Shown one piece after another: positions 45,726 through 58,464 of a DNA stretch of 64,000 nt. The first letter of the stretch is position 1. Each line of letters opens with the position of its first letter. Origin of the DNA: Gonatopus flavifemur (taxonomy: Eukaryota > Arthropoda > Insecta > Hymenoptera > Dryinidae); contig JAFFJZ010000012.1 in assembly GCA_018340375.1 (NCBI GenBank), positions 5,270,001 to 5,334,000 of the forward strand, in the 5' to 3' direction. The notes below the pieces were generated by a model. That model worked only from the letters and a program-made list of their open reading frames with translations. It was not told the origin of the DNA and did not search any database. The position numbers and the translations under genes were made by a program.

Positions 45726-48700
45726 GAAGGTTAGAGTCAGTTGAGCTCGACTCGAGTCAGTTTTGATGTTATCTGGTTTCGAGCCCAGCGAACCACTTAT
45801 ATCGTTAATTGCTCCTACTTCCGGTCTCCCCTCTTCATCTTCTCCTTCATCTTTTCAACTCTTTCCTGGCCGCAAGGGAGCGAGCATTAAGTCATAGTCC
45901 CATGCTCTCCATTATCATTACCATTATCATTAAACGGGGAAAGAATTTCCATTAAATTCGATCCCACACGAATACTCATTTGTGTCGATTTCATTCATCA
46001 CGATCGCCATCACCTTTCACCGCACCGGGTGCGCATTAAAGTATGTATATATGTGTTCGATCGCGCGTGCAATCGCATCTCGGACGAACATTGAACCGCG
46101 CATACCTGTAGCGCGTTGATTTAACGACTTGTCACCCAGTTTATCAATTTCTCGCTGTATGCTCGAGTCGAGTGGTGTAGTCGTTCTCTCTATGCACGTA
46201 AAGCTTGCACACCGCTCGTGTGTATATATAAAACGTTATACACTTACGAAGGTCCGCCCCCTTCCTGCATAACTCGAGGATAAAATAATGAATCCGATTG
46301 CTAAACGGTCTCGCGATACATTAATCAACCGAGCAAATCTCAAACTCGAACCGGTCTCAAACTCAACTTGACATTTAGGTGGATATATATTTCGACATCG
46401 CTGCTCTCTGTGTTGTCGTACTACTCCTTTTCTCCTCTTTTTTCCATTTGCTGTTTCATTATCTTCTCTCGATAAACGATTCGTTGGATGAAATTATTAT
46501 GATGTCCTGAATCTTGCTTATCTAATTGTATAATGAGTTCCATAAATTCGTGGAATCTGGTTTGAAGTTGTGGTAATAATGAGTAGAATAATAGGACCCG
46601 GACCACACGCAGGAACTCAAGCAGGAAATCGATGCGAGGTCGTTGGAGATTTTTTTCTCCTCTTCTCTTTTTCTTCTTTTCTTCAAATTTGATTTTGATC
46701 TGTCAAGGTTGCGTGGGAGTTGATGCGTAATCGCGAACTCCCATAGTTTGTATCGAAATTGACATGAGTTTTGAAATGTACGCTGTCATTAGTCATCCGA
46801 CGCATACAATAAAATTTGTTGTTGTGATTGAAAAAAATGTTAACTCCGTTAACAAATGAATTGGACTCTCTTTCAACGGAAAGATCAATCTTTTGAAACT
46901 TGGATAATTCAACTTTCCTTGAGTGTAGGAAAAAAAAGGGTTCTCCTGATTCGTAACATAAAAACTTGAAATTATTGAGTCACACGTATACACACGATAC
47001 TTCCAACTCATCTTGAGGGGAAAAAAAGGATACGGAATCAAACTAATCGTAGTCTCTATAAAAAGAGAATGATTCAAACGCTATAATTCCAATACGATTA
47101 AAGAAATCGTGATACAAAATCGCTATCGTCTCAGTTAACTGTGGTAAATGGTACCTCGTACATTGTACACTCGCATCACTCTTAATCCCATTTGCTTATT
47201 TCCGCTTTCTTGTAGAATATAACAGCACCAGCCAACAGTGTGCAATTATTAACGCGCGCGCACGCATACAAAAAGTGGTAGCTGTTCGTTGGTTCCTACG
47301 TAAGGGCTTATTTTATTCCTATTAGGGTAAAACGGGTAGCTTGTAACTCGAGCGGCTCGCCTATACGTATACACACGCATACGAAGCTATACGCATTATA
47401 CGTACGCATACGAAGCACTGAATAAGGTGCCCCCAATTACATGAAATTAATTTGGGGCCCCATTAGCGGTCTGCCGCACTACCGCCAGCACTAATAACGA
47501 TTTTCCCCAGTGGCTGACTGGTTGGCTGACTCGACGAGCCGAAGCGACGACCCATACATTACCTTCAAATTAATTTTCAGCAAGAGTATCAATGTACGCA
47601 TGTGATCCATGTATTACATCTCTTTCAAAGACATATCTATACATCTATACACGCAATCTTCTAGAGAAAAAACAAGAAGCCAAGAAATCGACTAAATTAA
47701 TCTGTTTTTCAGCACAAATTTGAACAAAAATCCAAATACCAGTCGTGATTCATAACTTTTGTACAGGATGCGGGAAACGAACGGATATTTTGTATCCTTT
47801 TTGTCGTTGTACATGTATATGTATACATATCAGGAATACATGAATTTTACTACCATCGCTGTCGCTACTACACTCCCGTAGCATTGATTTGAACAGAGCG
47901 GGGTTAACCACATCCTCTTTCTCTACTCTCTCTGTCCGTCTCTTTGATTTCTTCTTTGGTCATTGTAATTTTTCCTTCTCCCTCTGCTACGGTGGTGGTG
48001 GGTTTTTTGCTCTTTATCTTCTTTGGTTTCTTCTTCAATCCGCAACATTGGAAACGAACAAACGTTTTCGACTAGGGAATGAAATGGAGCCTAGTAACGG
48101 ATACTTGCAAAAATAAAACTGCGATTTCCTTCTGCCCCTTTTCTTTCTCCTCCTTGGCCTTTGGTTTACCCAACGACCAAGGAAAGACTGTGCGCGCGAG
48201 CTGATTCTCTTTCCCATAATAACACGCTATTATGCAAAATACAATGGTTTCGTTTGTACGATGTCGACTTATTTTACTTTATTCTTATTATGATTTGTTC
48301 TTTTTTGTTTGCTTCTTTGTGGGTTCGAACTGACGATTATGGAAACGCCGTATCCTGTTTTCACGGATATTGGTGTAAATCATATTTATGATAGGAATTT
48401 TGTTATTTCCATCAATGGAAATTCAATGGGATTATTGAGTATTAAGGAGAATTTTTGACTTTCTTGCGAAGTTTATTCAAAATTTATTCTATTTCTATGC
48501 AACGTCCTTTTATAAAACTTTTTCTTTTGTTATTTGGGGGAAAAACTTCATTTCTTTTCGAATCCTATCCAACCTCAATATGGACGTCTTCGATATCACG
48601 TATCGCACAAAGTTGAGGTTGATGTACGATTGGAAACAGAACCAGCATCCGCGTGGGAATAGAAATACAACTATCATCGAAGCTATCAGCGCTGGCACAC

Positions 48701-48834
48701 GGTGAAAAGTGAGCCTTCCTTTCGTCCTGAATATCAGTTCATTTCAAGATGTAACTTATTCGAAACTAGCCCTATTTGACCGAAAGTATGCACCACAAAT
48801 GAATGAAAAAGGCTAAATTTTTGTCAAGTTTTGA

Positions 48835-51660
48835 ATTAAGGAGGAATATATATACCTTTGTAAGGGCAAAATCAAGAGTGATTTTTGACAATTTATTTAA
48901 AAAAGACGAAGCGATGTTTTGAAATTCGGTTTTTCACGCCTGTTTATGTAACTCTTGAAGTACAGAAAAACATTGTTAGTCAATTATTTGAGAACAGAGT
49001 GGCGGCGTAGGAACTGGAAGAGAAGAATCGCTGCTTTTGATACAGGAGTATTCCCAGCACCTTCAGTTTTGAACCGATCGACTTGAAATTTCAACTATAA
49101 CTTCCTCATTACATTTCCTAGAAAAACCCGTAGGATTTTTTCGATAAAGTGAAATTTGATGATTTTATAATCGAAAAACGACCGATTATTTTTCGATAAA
49201 AAAATACACTGCCGTACAACGGAGAAACCTTGTTGAGTGCAATTGGATCGGAACTGAGAAAATCGACATTTACTATTTTCCTTCATAATTCTGTCATAGG
49301 ATGAAGTTTTTATAAATGTAAGATTCTTTTTATAAGAAACCGGATGCGTTTTGTTCAATTCTGCAGAGAAAAATTAACATTTCTAACGATGACTATGTGA
49401 AAATGGACTCAAGGTTTTCTTTTTCTCCAAAATACTAGTGAAAAAAGCTATAAAGTCACTTGCGGCTTTTTTCCAAGTATAAGCGCTCGAGATCACCGTG
49501 CCGTACAACGGAAGAAACTACCCAAGTACATCCCCTTCCAATGATCTTGATTTTAGATGAAACATTTCAAGAATAAACCAGTGTTTATTGCAAACAGCAT
49601 ACTGTCGAAAAAATCAAATTCTTTCTATAGGAAATTTGTGAAATTGCTTGCAAATTGTAACAGGTTCATTCTATAGTTTTCGATTAATTTTTAATGAAAA
49701 TGTTCATTCATTAACAGATAATCTATACTTTGATACCTTTTTAATCTAGTACAACTAACATAATTCAATTACTGAAGAATTACACCAATCATTATCCCGA
49801 AAAGAAATCATTTTGTGTGACTTCATTTGATCATACATTTGATCATATGGATTAATTCCAAAATTCAAAAGGGCAATCGTCACATGTAATCATACAAAAT
49901 TATTCTTTCCTGGTTAGGAAAAAGCTAGTTATAACCAGGATGAGCTTGTGATACAGTCCATTACTTAAGTATTTCTTATCACATTATGCGTGTGCTTTAT
50001 GAAACTCGCACGGAAATATTTCGCTGAAATAAACATGAGTAATCTCTGAGAGACATCGCATTTTCTCTGTAAAAACTCTGACAAACGGTGAAATTTGGAT
50101 GAGAAATCTAATAAATTTGGAACATCCTGTACAGACTCTTTTCAGATTTTTTCCAAAGTTTATAACAGTTCTCCATTCTTTTTTTTAGACAAATAGAAAC
50201 AGAATTCCACTCTGAAAAAATTCTGAAAAAACTCCAATAAATTTCCAACATTACTCTGATTATTGAAAACAAATTTCAATTTTCAAGCACTTTTTCACAC
50301 ATGATATTCGGATGTAGCATATGAATCTACTCATGAAATATAAAAATTTTTCAAACGTCAGAAATTTATCTGAGTTTTATTGGAATTTTCCCAAGCGCAA
50401 TTTCGTTCCTATTCCTCTGAAAGAAGAATGAAAAAACCGTGATGAAGTGTGAAAAAAGTATGCATAAAATATTCCAAATGTATTAGATTTTTCATTAAAA
50501 TTTCAGAATGTCCCAGAGTTTCTGCAAACAAAATGCGAGATTTTTCAGAGTTTATTCATAGTTATCTGAACGAAATATTTCCGAGTTCAGCCGAAGACAG
50601 TCGAGGATTATCGGAATGTACTTGGGTGTCTTATCCCAAGTATGAGATGGCTGAACTCGAGCTATTTACAACGAAAGAAACTACCTAAGTACCTACATAC
50701 GATGTTGTTGCGTTGTATTGCGAGTTGTTCTCGAGCTCATTCAGTACAACCAAAAATCCGCGTAAAGTACTTGACGATCTTTCTCCGTTGTATTGCCAGA
50801 AATTTCGTCACCTTTTCGAAGCGATTTACAAATCCTCTGTTACTTACGACATTTTCTATCAGAATTGTTTCATATTTTTCCTGTTTTTTATCACTATTAC
50901 TCTGGAAGTATTTTTCATTTCGAATGTTTGCAAATACCATAAAATAGAGGATTTTCTAAAGAATCCAATGATATAAAAAACTCATTTTCGTCAAAAATGC
51001 GACTTACCAAGGTTTTTCCGTTGTACAGTTTTCTTGATATTGACGCCATTTTTTTAAAAATCATACGTACACGGAAAGACAGAGGTTATGATTATTTAGA
51101 AAAATGACTGACAATTTAGAGAACAAGAGTATCGCTGAGGAATTTTCGTAGTAAATTCATCAAAAGTTGATAAATTCACTGTAAACAATAACAAAAAAAT
51201 CATCAACGTTTAGTATTTTCACTACGAATTTTTGATAACCTCACTGCAAAGATTTTACAGCGGTGCTCTTTTTCCCTAAACTGATGGTTATTTTTCTCAA
51301 TGTTAATAAATGTTATTGAAGTATTGATAACTTTTTTCTTTTCGTGTAGTTTTCTAGTTTCTTATATCTAATTTCGAAATATGTTTTTTATTTGTTCTAA
51401 GTTGAACATTGTGACCTGTGCAAATACGCCCGTAAAGGACTGATCAAAAACGGGAGTTCACTTCCATCAGTCACTGCGCTGCCATTTCACATCGAAATAA
51501 TTCAAATAAAATTGTTTTGTATACCTGAAGCAGGCTTGTATTAACATGTATAAAAAAACCAACTTCAAAAATATTGCTTTATCCTTCTTGAATAAATTGT
51601 CAAAAATGACCCATGAATTTGCACTCACAAATACCGGTATATCCCCCCTTAAAAAGCAGC
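48835..51660. repeat. Diverged inverted repeats enclosing repeat-like DNA
   Basis: 48835-48960 (with TTTTTGACAATTTATTTAAA) is a diverged inverted copy of about 51540-51660 (same landmark on the other strand, TTTTTGACAATTTATTCAAG). Between them the words CCGTACAACGGA and GAAACTACCYAAGTAC recur (49205, 49500, 50660; inverted near 51015). This looks like an old, large foldback element whose ends I cannot define. A CACGG MITE (51070-51346) lies inside. Confidence 0.4.
51070..51346. mobile_element. CACGRAAAG-ended MITE, TA duplication
   Basis: Left end CACGGAAAGACAGAGGTTAT, right end (other strand) CACGAAAAGAAAAAAGTTAT, flanked by TA on both sides (51068-51069, 51347-51348). It has an inner mirror pair around TTTTGATAA/TTATCAA. 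277 bp, non-coding. Confidence 0.65.
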
Positions 51661-51734
51661 CATATTCAGCTTGATTTTTCATAATAAAATTAATCTTGAT
51701 TTTTATCATTACAGCTAGGAATGATTATGACTTC

Positions 51735-51985
51735 CCACATCACAATTCATGTCTTGCGATGTCTTTTAGATAAGTTCAAGATGTCTTGCACAACACATGT
51801 ACATGTCTAAAACTCTTCTTTCAAAGATATCTTCGGAAATGTCTTCGAAGACCTCTTTTAGAGGTCTTTTAGATATCTTTTAGACCAAAGAAGAGTTTTA
51901 GACATCTGAAAGACATCTAAATGTGTTGCGCAAGACATCTTAAACTTATCTAAAAGACATCGCAAAACATGAATTGTTATGTGGG
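51735..51985. mobile_element. CCCACATMACAATTCATG-ended hairpin MITE, TT duplication
   Basis: Left arm CCCACATCACAATTCATGTC, right arm (other strand) CCCACATAACAATTCATGTT. Arms of about 110 bp contain GCGATGTCTTTTAGATAAGT and AAGATATC words. TT stands outside both ends (51733-51734, 51986-51987), another non-TA 2-bp duplication. Word content links it to 10370-12090 and 21064-21317. Confidence 0.8.
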
Positions 51986-52238
51986 TTATTTTACGAATGA
52001 TTGTCTCACGTTGCCCGAAATGGCGATTTTCTTAATTTAATCTCCCTCTGCGCAACATTGTATATTGAACCAGTAATGATTCGCTATGCATGGCAGTTTA
52101 AGGGATGGATCCATCCTTTTTTTTTTGTATGAAAAAATTATTTATTCAAAGAAGTGATTATATATATATATTTAGTACACATGTCAAAGTAACAAAAAGT
52201 ACTTTTTCCAACAGCAAAATAGCGATGACGATCCTGTA

Positions 52239-52497
52239 CACTGAGAGAAAAAATTTCCGGGAACAATGAAATATTTAGTTGAATAGTCACCATAAAATAC
52301 TTAATTGATTTGAATAAACTCTCATTGACTCGATTAGATATTCATTCAATCAGTCAAATATTTAATATGCTATTGTATGAAATATTTCATCAATTGAAAC
52401 AGTTATTTGATTGAGTCAATGAAAGTTTCAATTAAGTATTTTATGGCGACTATTCAACTGAATGTTTTATTGTTCCCGGAAATTTTTTCTCTCAGCG
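52239..52497. mobile_element. CRCTGAGAGAAAAAATTTCC-ended hairpin MITE, TA duplication
   Basis: Left end CACTGAGAGAAAAAATTTCC, right end (other strand) CGCTGAGAGAAAAAATTTCC. Arms of about 110 bp match through GGGAACAAT and ATAAAATACTTAATTGA. TA flanks both (52237-52238, 52498-52499). Non-coding, 259 bp. Confidence 0.85.
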
Positions 52498-52499
52498 TA

Positions 52500-53549
52500 G
52501 GGAAAGATCGATCCTTTTTTATGTAGAAAGTATATATTTTTTTTTGCTAAAAAAGGATCCATTCTTCTCAGAGATCCCCGTCACTACGGCAAAAAAATAC
52601 ATGTGAAACTTTAAACGCGTTTTTCTCGGAGCCATTTTTTAAATTGGCCTCACAAATCGCTTCAACGATTTTTGGCCGATTGATTTCAAATTTGAACAGC
52701 ATCTTTCTGATAAAATTTCGCAAAGAAAAACAGGCACGGATTTGAAAAAAATATTGATTCATTTGAAGATAGCGGACGTTTGAAGTTAAAGATCGAATTT
52801 TCGTATCAAAGTGTTCATGAAATGCAAAATCTTCAATTAATCGAAAATTCCGTACCTGCTTATCTGCGAAATTTTATCAGAGAGATGCTATTAAAATCTG
52901 AAGTGCGATTATCATTCGTGGCATTTTGAGCCTGGGTTATATTATTGCTTTCGAATACATCCATGAAACTCCGTGATTTCCTGGTATATTTTTGAATTTT
53001 TCACATCACAATTGACACCAAAATTACATCGACGGCATCTCATTGAATATTTCCTCGATATACAGCAGAAATTTCCCTATTTTTTTATTAAAAAAAAAAA
53101 CAATTCCCTCCCGATTAGGGGATAGAATATTCACTAATAATCTCATGTGAAAAAATTTTAAGAATGATATATAATTTATAGATAATTTTGAAATATTTTT
53201 GCATAGGATGCAAGGAAAATCTTCTCATATTTTTCACAGTGAAGAGTTTTTTCATAGTAAAATTTCTAAATACCTCTGAGTTAATATTTAATTCCCATTG
53301 GCATCCAATTTACTTGAAAAAAAACCATACACAGCGTATCCGGGAAACAATCATAGGATCTGCAGATCTGATCTCATTGGATCTAATCCTGTTCTTATGT
53401 GCGTGGACCCCATTAAAAGCTACGTTGCAATACTTCGCTTGTGCTTGGTATAGTTATCGATACATCTGTCCTTCGAATCATCAAGAAAATGGAGAAAGCC
53501 AATACCCTCGAGTACGTGAATAATGTTGGTACATTGTAGTTTGTTTATA
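52500..53549. other. Intergenic DNA with a small hairpin
   Basis: 52684-52742 and 52850-52912 are diverged inverted copies sharing CTGATAAAATTTCGCA, forming a roughly 230-bp hairpin whose ends I could not define. Nothing else recognised. Confidence 0.45.
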
Positions 53550-53614
53550 CACTGGAAAAAATATTTACTTGTCCTCTCACCATGAAATATTTCCTGGGAA
53601 TATCCTGGGAAACC

Positions 53615-54537
53615 TAGTGTTGCTCGCAAATCGAATCGATAGATCCACTGCTCGGATCGAAGCTCGGATTGGCTCGAAGATTGTCGAGCTAGATCGAAGA
53701 TCTCACGATCCTACTTCGGTCAAAACAAACGCGAATAAAAAATTCTTGCATCCAGGGGCTCCTTGGAATAGAGCATACAGTACAGGCCACAAGTTTGAAT
53801 CAACCTAAAGACGTTCAACATTTTAACATCTTCGCTGTTCGGAATTGATTTAATTCATATAAACTACATAAATAATAATCAAAAGATGTCTAAACAGTAT
53901 AAAACACAATAAACTTATGTTAATAAAGTAAGTTGATTTCCTGAAACAAACACATGAACTGAAAAAATTGTTTTTCCTTTGGGTGTATTCAAACTTTTGG
54001 CCTGTACTGTATCTCTGAAACTCTTGAAATTTAAGTATGAAACAACGTTTTCTCAAAATTTTTATGACTCGGCAAATCAAATTTCATAAATGTTAGTTAT
54101 AAAAACTCCATGAATGCATCTTCCAATGAATAAATAGATAAATATATCATTGAATCTATCTTCAGAGGATTGGCGATGAAGAAAAATCCACTTTATAAAC
54201 ATATTTTTTTAATATCGACTCTGCTACTAATTAAACATTAAACACAATATTGTTTCATAAACCGATTCTGACAAATGAAATTTCATGAGATTTGATCAGA
54301 ACATTGTCCAAGATTCAATGAGATTTTGCGAGATTTAGTGAGATTTGGCGAGAATCAATGGTTTTTCTTAACCAGGGGCCTTCGTCTGATAGGAAATTTT
54401 CTCAGTAACGATCTAGCTCGTCGCTCTCATAGTTCTGGCTAGCTCGAAACTCGGATCGACTGAAATTTTTTCAGCTCTGCTCGAAGATCGGATCGTTTGA
54501 AATTATTGAGATCGACTCGAAGATCGCGGCAACACTA
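53615..54537. mobile_element. Non-autonomous hAT element with GCTCGAAGATCG subterminal clusters
   Basis: The ends TAGTGTTGCTCGC and (other strand) TAGTGTTGCCGCG are hAT-type. The identical 8-bp sequence GGGAAACC flanks both sides (53607-53614 and 54538-54545). Clusters of GCTCGAAGATCG/GATCGAAGCTCGG words within 120 bp of each end resemble hAT transposase-binding subterminal repeats. It is 923 bp including a later Tc1-like insertion at 53778-54009. No transposase frame. Confidence 0.9.
53778..54009. mobile_element. Tc1-like MITE, CAGTACAGGCCAMAAGTTTGAAT ends, TA duplication
   Basis: Left end CAGTACAGGCCACAAGTTTG, right end (other strand) CAGTACAGGCCAAAAGTTTG, flanked by TA (53776-53777, 54010-54011). 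CAGTnnnGGCCAAAAGTTTG is the classic Tc1-type terminus. The body is 232 bp and non-coding, so it depends on a transposase elsewhere. Inserted inside the hAT element. Confidence 0.9.
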
Positions 54538-55254
54538 GGGAAACCAGAATCGCTCCTTAAATCCTGGAAAAGGCCTGGAATCATTTTTTTTATCCCCGGA
54601 AAGTTGAAATTGCACTTTTGATTAACAATTGCGGTATTCATATTTCAATTGAATACCTGGAGTTTAAAACTTGATCCAATATGTTGTCCAAATGCAAAAT
54701 GAAACATATTTGTTACTAATATTCATCAAAACAAGCATTTTCTTCAAGTTCAAATTTTATTCCACGACCATTACTCGATGAAATGAAAATTTACAACTGA
54801 AAATTTCGTCCCTTTGGAAATAGATGTGTTATAAAACGTATATGACAATTACTTGGCGAAATCTGATTGAAATATTATGAGACTTTGGATCTAGTTTCGT
54901 TGGGCATTGCAGAAATAAAAAAATATGATTCGAATGATCGCAAAATTCCATCGATAGATAATATTTAATCACAAGTTGATATCCAAATCCGAGCTGGTCG
55001 AACTTTGAAGAGAAAAAGTATTGAAGAAGGTTTAAAGTTGAAAATTTATTCCTCTATGTCGGAGATAAACATGCTAAAATTGTGTAGATACGTGAAATCA
55101 ATGGAAAATCGGGAATACTTTTCATGTTATTAGATTTAGAGAATAAAAGGTCATATGGAAGAATCTTCGAACAACCTGCGAAGAGTGAAAAATAAGACAG
55201 ATATTGTCTTTGTACGTTGTTCACACGTTGTATTATTGCCGGGGTTGTCAATTT

Positions 55255-55500
55255 TACCAAGTGCTGGTTCGGGCCTCTGAAAAATTTGCGGAAATTTGTT
55301 TTCGTAAGGTATAGACCAATCGATTCAGAATCTTCTGGAATGGAAAATGAATATGTCAGGAGAGTAAGGATTTTTTCAAATTTCACCAAGTACTTGAGCA
55401 AATTGATGAAAAACTTGCAAAAATTCGTCTTCATGGGATATAAACCAATCGATTAAGAATTTTCTGAAATGAAAAATAAGCAGGACTTAAGAAAAACCTT
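55255..55500. repeat. Two-copy direct repeat of about 130 bp
   Basis: CACCAAGTACTTGAGC near 55384 parallels ACCAAGTGCTGGTTCG near 55257. Both are followed by AAATTCGTCTTC/AAATTTGTTTTC and CCAATCGATTMAGAAT. Diverged tandem duplication inside the 53550-55850 element. Confidence 0.6.
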
Positions 55501-55852
55501 TTTTAAAAAGTGCACTTGCAAATTTGCAACCCTGCATACATGTTGATGTCTCTATCTCTTTATTCGATGTCTAACGAGCTCATCTCATCCTTAAAGATGC
55601 ATAACGAAACAAAATTATCACAGTCCTAGAACTGTTCAATCGATTGCCTTCCAGGAAACTCCTGGAAAAGTCCTGGAATCGAATTTCCCGATAACAGTGG
55701 ACACCCTGGATTTATTTAGAAGACCAATTAATTTGGCACAAACATTCCATTATTTGATTTGATTAAATATTTCATCAATCCCAAGAGATATGCTATGGAG
55801 AGATGACAAATAAACTATTTATAGGGTTAGAAAAAATTTGTTTTTCAGTGTA

Positions 55853-57207
55853 AGGTCGGTGGCATGAACTTGCCAGACTTGATTCAATAATAGGACAAAT
55901 CAGGCGGTTTTCGAAACCCAGTGTTGTTCAGTATCTATCAAAATGGTGACGCAGGGAGGGCCCTATTGTTTCTGCCAGAGTTTCATCAACCTCGATATTT
56001 CATATGGCGAAATTTCATCAGCAAAGAAATAGCGTACAAACCTCATAGTCACTGGCCTTCCATCGAATGACAAAAATATTCAAACATTACTGCTATTACA
56101 AAATGTTGTCATATAAAAAAATGTTCCATTAAAAATGATTAAGATATCACAGAATTGTAGCACGAAGGCGGCATTCAGGGGAAAAATTATAGCGTGTTCA
56201 CATAAGTGCGCACTGTAATTTTTCTCATAAATGCCGACATGGCGCCATAGATCCATACCATGCATTACTTTTCAATGGAATATTTTCACTGCATATGATT
56301 ATATATTCCGTTGGTCCGATAATTTATCAGTTTTACAACACAGCAGTTTACCTCAACCAGAAAAACCAACCTATTTCTACGTTCTATGATTGCCATACCT
56401 ACTTCATTTTCATAAATTCTTGTAAAATTGAAAATTTCTCTCTTCTCGTTCCATCCACGCGCAATCACGAAAATTCATCAAATACGAAATAATGATTAAA
56501 AATCGATATTACGAATACAAATAATGAAATGAATTACCATATTTTTTGCGCACCCTTCCCCAATTGAAATTTTGACGATAATGAAGATACAAAGGGAATC
56601 AATTCAACTTGAACAGAGGATGGGATGGCATCAATGAATGTGGAAAAATAATCTCATCAAGGTATTTCGTGAATTTAGTATAATATATTTTCCATATATA
56701 ATCATTTTCGCTATACAGACATTTTTATTTTACAAAGCAATTCACACTTTCATACCGCTTCTTTCTCTTTCAATCTATTCACCTTTTATTCTTCTCTCTC
56801 TCTCTCTCTCTCACACACACATTCGCAACACATCATTATTCGCTGTTATCCTAATTTTAGTGAGTTTAACGTTGCAGTTGGTGGGACAATTTTTGAAAAT
56901 TCTCCACCGTTTGGAATCTCATATACACTTACCATTGAAATTCCTTCTTTCTCTTTTTTATTGTTTATGATAATTTTTATACACATTGATAATACTGGTA
57001 ATATTGTTTTTTTTTTAATTCTTTTCCTTCTCTATTCTTTCACTCCTCAATTTTTGAGTACCGAAATCCACAACAAAAAGAAAAAACATACTTCGAAATA
57101 CCATACCCTACTTGATTTCCAATTTTGCCATAATATATATTGGATGAATTTTTCTTTCTGTTGTCGCTGTTTTTTTTTTTTATACAGTTACAATCATTTA
57201 ATATTCA
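55853..57207. other. Intergenic DNA downstream of the homeobox exon
   Basis: AT-rich, with a (CT)n run at 56793-56812 joined to (CA)n at 56812-56821. Open frames at 56638-57338 are hydrophobic and AT-driven, with no recognisable domain. Confidence 0.45.
56793..56821. repeat. (CT)n-(CA)n compound microsatellite
   Basis: Ten CT units passing directly into CA units. Confidence 0.85.
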
Positions 57208-57213
57208 TTTATT
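57208..57213 (-). terminator. Possible polyadenylation signal of the homeobox gene
   Basis: AATAAA on the minus strand, about 370 nt past the stop codon at 57582. The hexamer is common in AT-rich DNA, so this is only a candidate end for the transcript. Confidence 0.25.
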
Positions 57214-57581
57214 TGTATTTACAGTACCAGATTTCACTATCAGTTAAATCGACATCTAAAATAACGATAATGATGATAAGAATAATAATAATTATTATTA
57301 TATTTTACAATTATATATTATCAACACTTTTAAATTAAAAATATCACTTGAATATAAGTTGTTCGTTCGTTTATCAATGTCTTTTCTTTATAAATCGTTT
57401 TTCTCGAAACATAATTCTATTGATTCTTCGTTTGTAGAGAATAAATTTCGTGCGTATTTCGTGGATGTAACATCGAAGTAAGGAAAAATAAAAGTACATT
57501 CGAGGGAAGTCCAATAATATCTCCTTCCAATAATATTCTTCAATGGAGGATTCCCTGGATTTTCAAAATTTCAATGGAATT

Positions 57582-58464
57582 CTAGATGTCGTGTATGCTC
57601 TCCTCGTCGCTTTCCGCTTTGATACTTTGCGGGGAGTCCTCTCGTCGTAAGGGAGAACCATCTCTGCTCTTGCTATGATTCCGACTTCTCTGAAGAATCC
57701 TTCTTTCCGCCAATACCTCGGGACTGTCTCTGTAGTACATATTGGTCGGAGGACCACCGGTTCCTCTACCATGAGGTAGAGGAGGAGGAGGTGAAGAGGA
57801 TTCTCTTGGAATCGGGGACGCGTCGCGACTCTTGCTGCGATCTCGAATCCTTTGCAACCTCTCTGGACTCTCTCTGTAATAAGCCTGAGACGGTAGATTC
57901 TCTTTCCTTATGGGGGATCTGCTCTTGCTTCTATCTCGACTCCTGTGCTGCAGACCTCCTTCCGGACTGTCCCGATAATAATTGTTGGGCACTCTAATAC
58001 TTTGAGGTAAATCTTCCCTTCTCATAGGGGACTTCGATCTTTCTCTACTCTTACTTCTCTCTCGATACTTCCTCTCGTTCTCCCGTTCGATCACATCGAC
58101 CGGGACGTCTCTGTAATAACTGGATAAATTCGATAAGCTCGAACTCGCCGCCAAGGAACCAAGACCGTGTGTCGTAGGACCCGTCAGGATCATCGCCGGG
58201 GGATAAACCCTGTAAGGCAATGGCTTCTGCAGAGTCACCGCAGCGGCCGCGGCCGTCGCCGCGGTAACCGCTGACTGTTGATACAAAAATCCGTTCGATG
58301 GGTATTGTATGTTGGGGAATGGCATGTAACGACCTATGGCAGGATGCGCCGCTATCGCTGCCGCTGTCGTTGGGTTGTTATAAAATTGCTGGAACGCCGC
58401 GGCTGCGTAATTATTTTCCGTCATCATCTCGAAACTCACTATCGTTTGTCGTTTCCATTTGGTT
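57582..58464 (-). CDS. BarH-like homeodomain transcription factor, terminal coding exon
   Basis: The exon begins after TTGTTACAG. Its first residues, TKWKRQT, are preceded by the last base of an Arg codon and match the end of homeodomain helix 3 (NRRTKWKRQT), so the intron cuts the homeobox at Arg53. The next residues, VSFEMMTENNYAAAAFQQFY, parallel the conserved post-homeodomain segment of BarH/BARHL proteins (ELLAEAGNYAA-type, from memory). The later LQKPLPYRVYPP is like the BARHL 'LQRPLVPR' stretch. Then comes a poly-Ala patch and an Arg/Ser-rich tail of about 170 residues with four YYR(D/E)-centred repeats and an acidic end (ESDEESIHDI). The product would be a nuclear DNA-binding regulator of development. 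The exon encodes 293 residues and ends in TAG. Upstream exons were not found up to 64000, so they lie further away or past the window. Homeobox identity is firmer than the Bar assignment; another NK/Bar-type class is possible. Confidence 0.75.

Larger units (their letters stand above)
44843..48834. other. Intergenic DNA, no gene recognised
   Basis: About 4 kb, largely single-copy in appearance and CpG-rich around 45.7-47.6 kb. An AAATA repeat lies at 45494-45519 and a GA repeat at 45709-45725. GC-richer, TAATTA-containing sequence at 47425-47520 stands out and could be regulatory. No open frame shows a domain; the one at 45294-45665 (minus) is low-complexity. Confidence 0.45.
53550..55850. 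mobile_element. CACTGRAAAA-ended element, outermost of a three-level nest, TA duplication
   Basis: Left end CACTGGAAAAAATATTTACT, right end (other strand) CACTGAAAAACAAATTTTTT, with TA outside both (53548-53549, 55851-55852). TCCTGGAAAAGGCCTGGAAT near 54561 and TCCTGGAAAAGTCCTGGAAT near 55659 recur within it. The terminal match is short and A-rich, so the pairing is moderately supported. It contains the hAT element 53615-54537 and a two-copy direct repeat. Confidence 0.5.

Noticed and set aside
56638..57338. Hydrophobic open frames that could be read as membrane proteins
   Set aside because: The Ile/Phe/Leu content is explained by AT-rich DNA and a CT microsatellite. No recognisable family.
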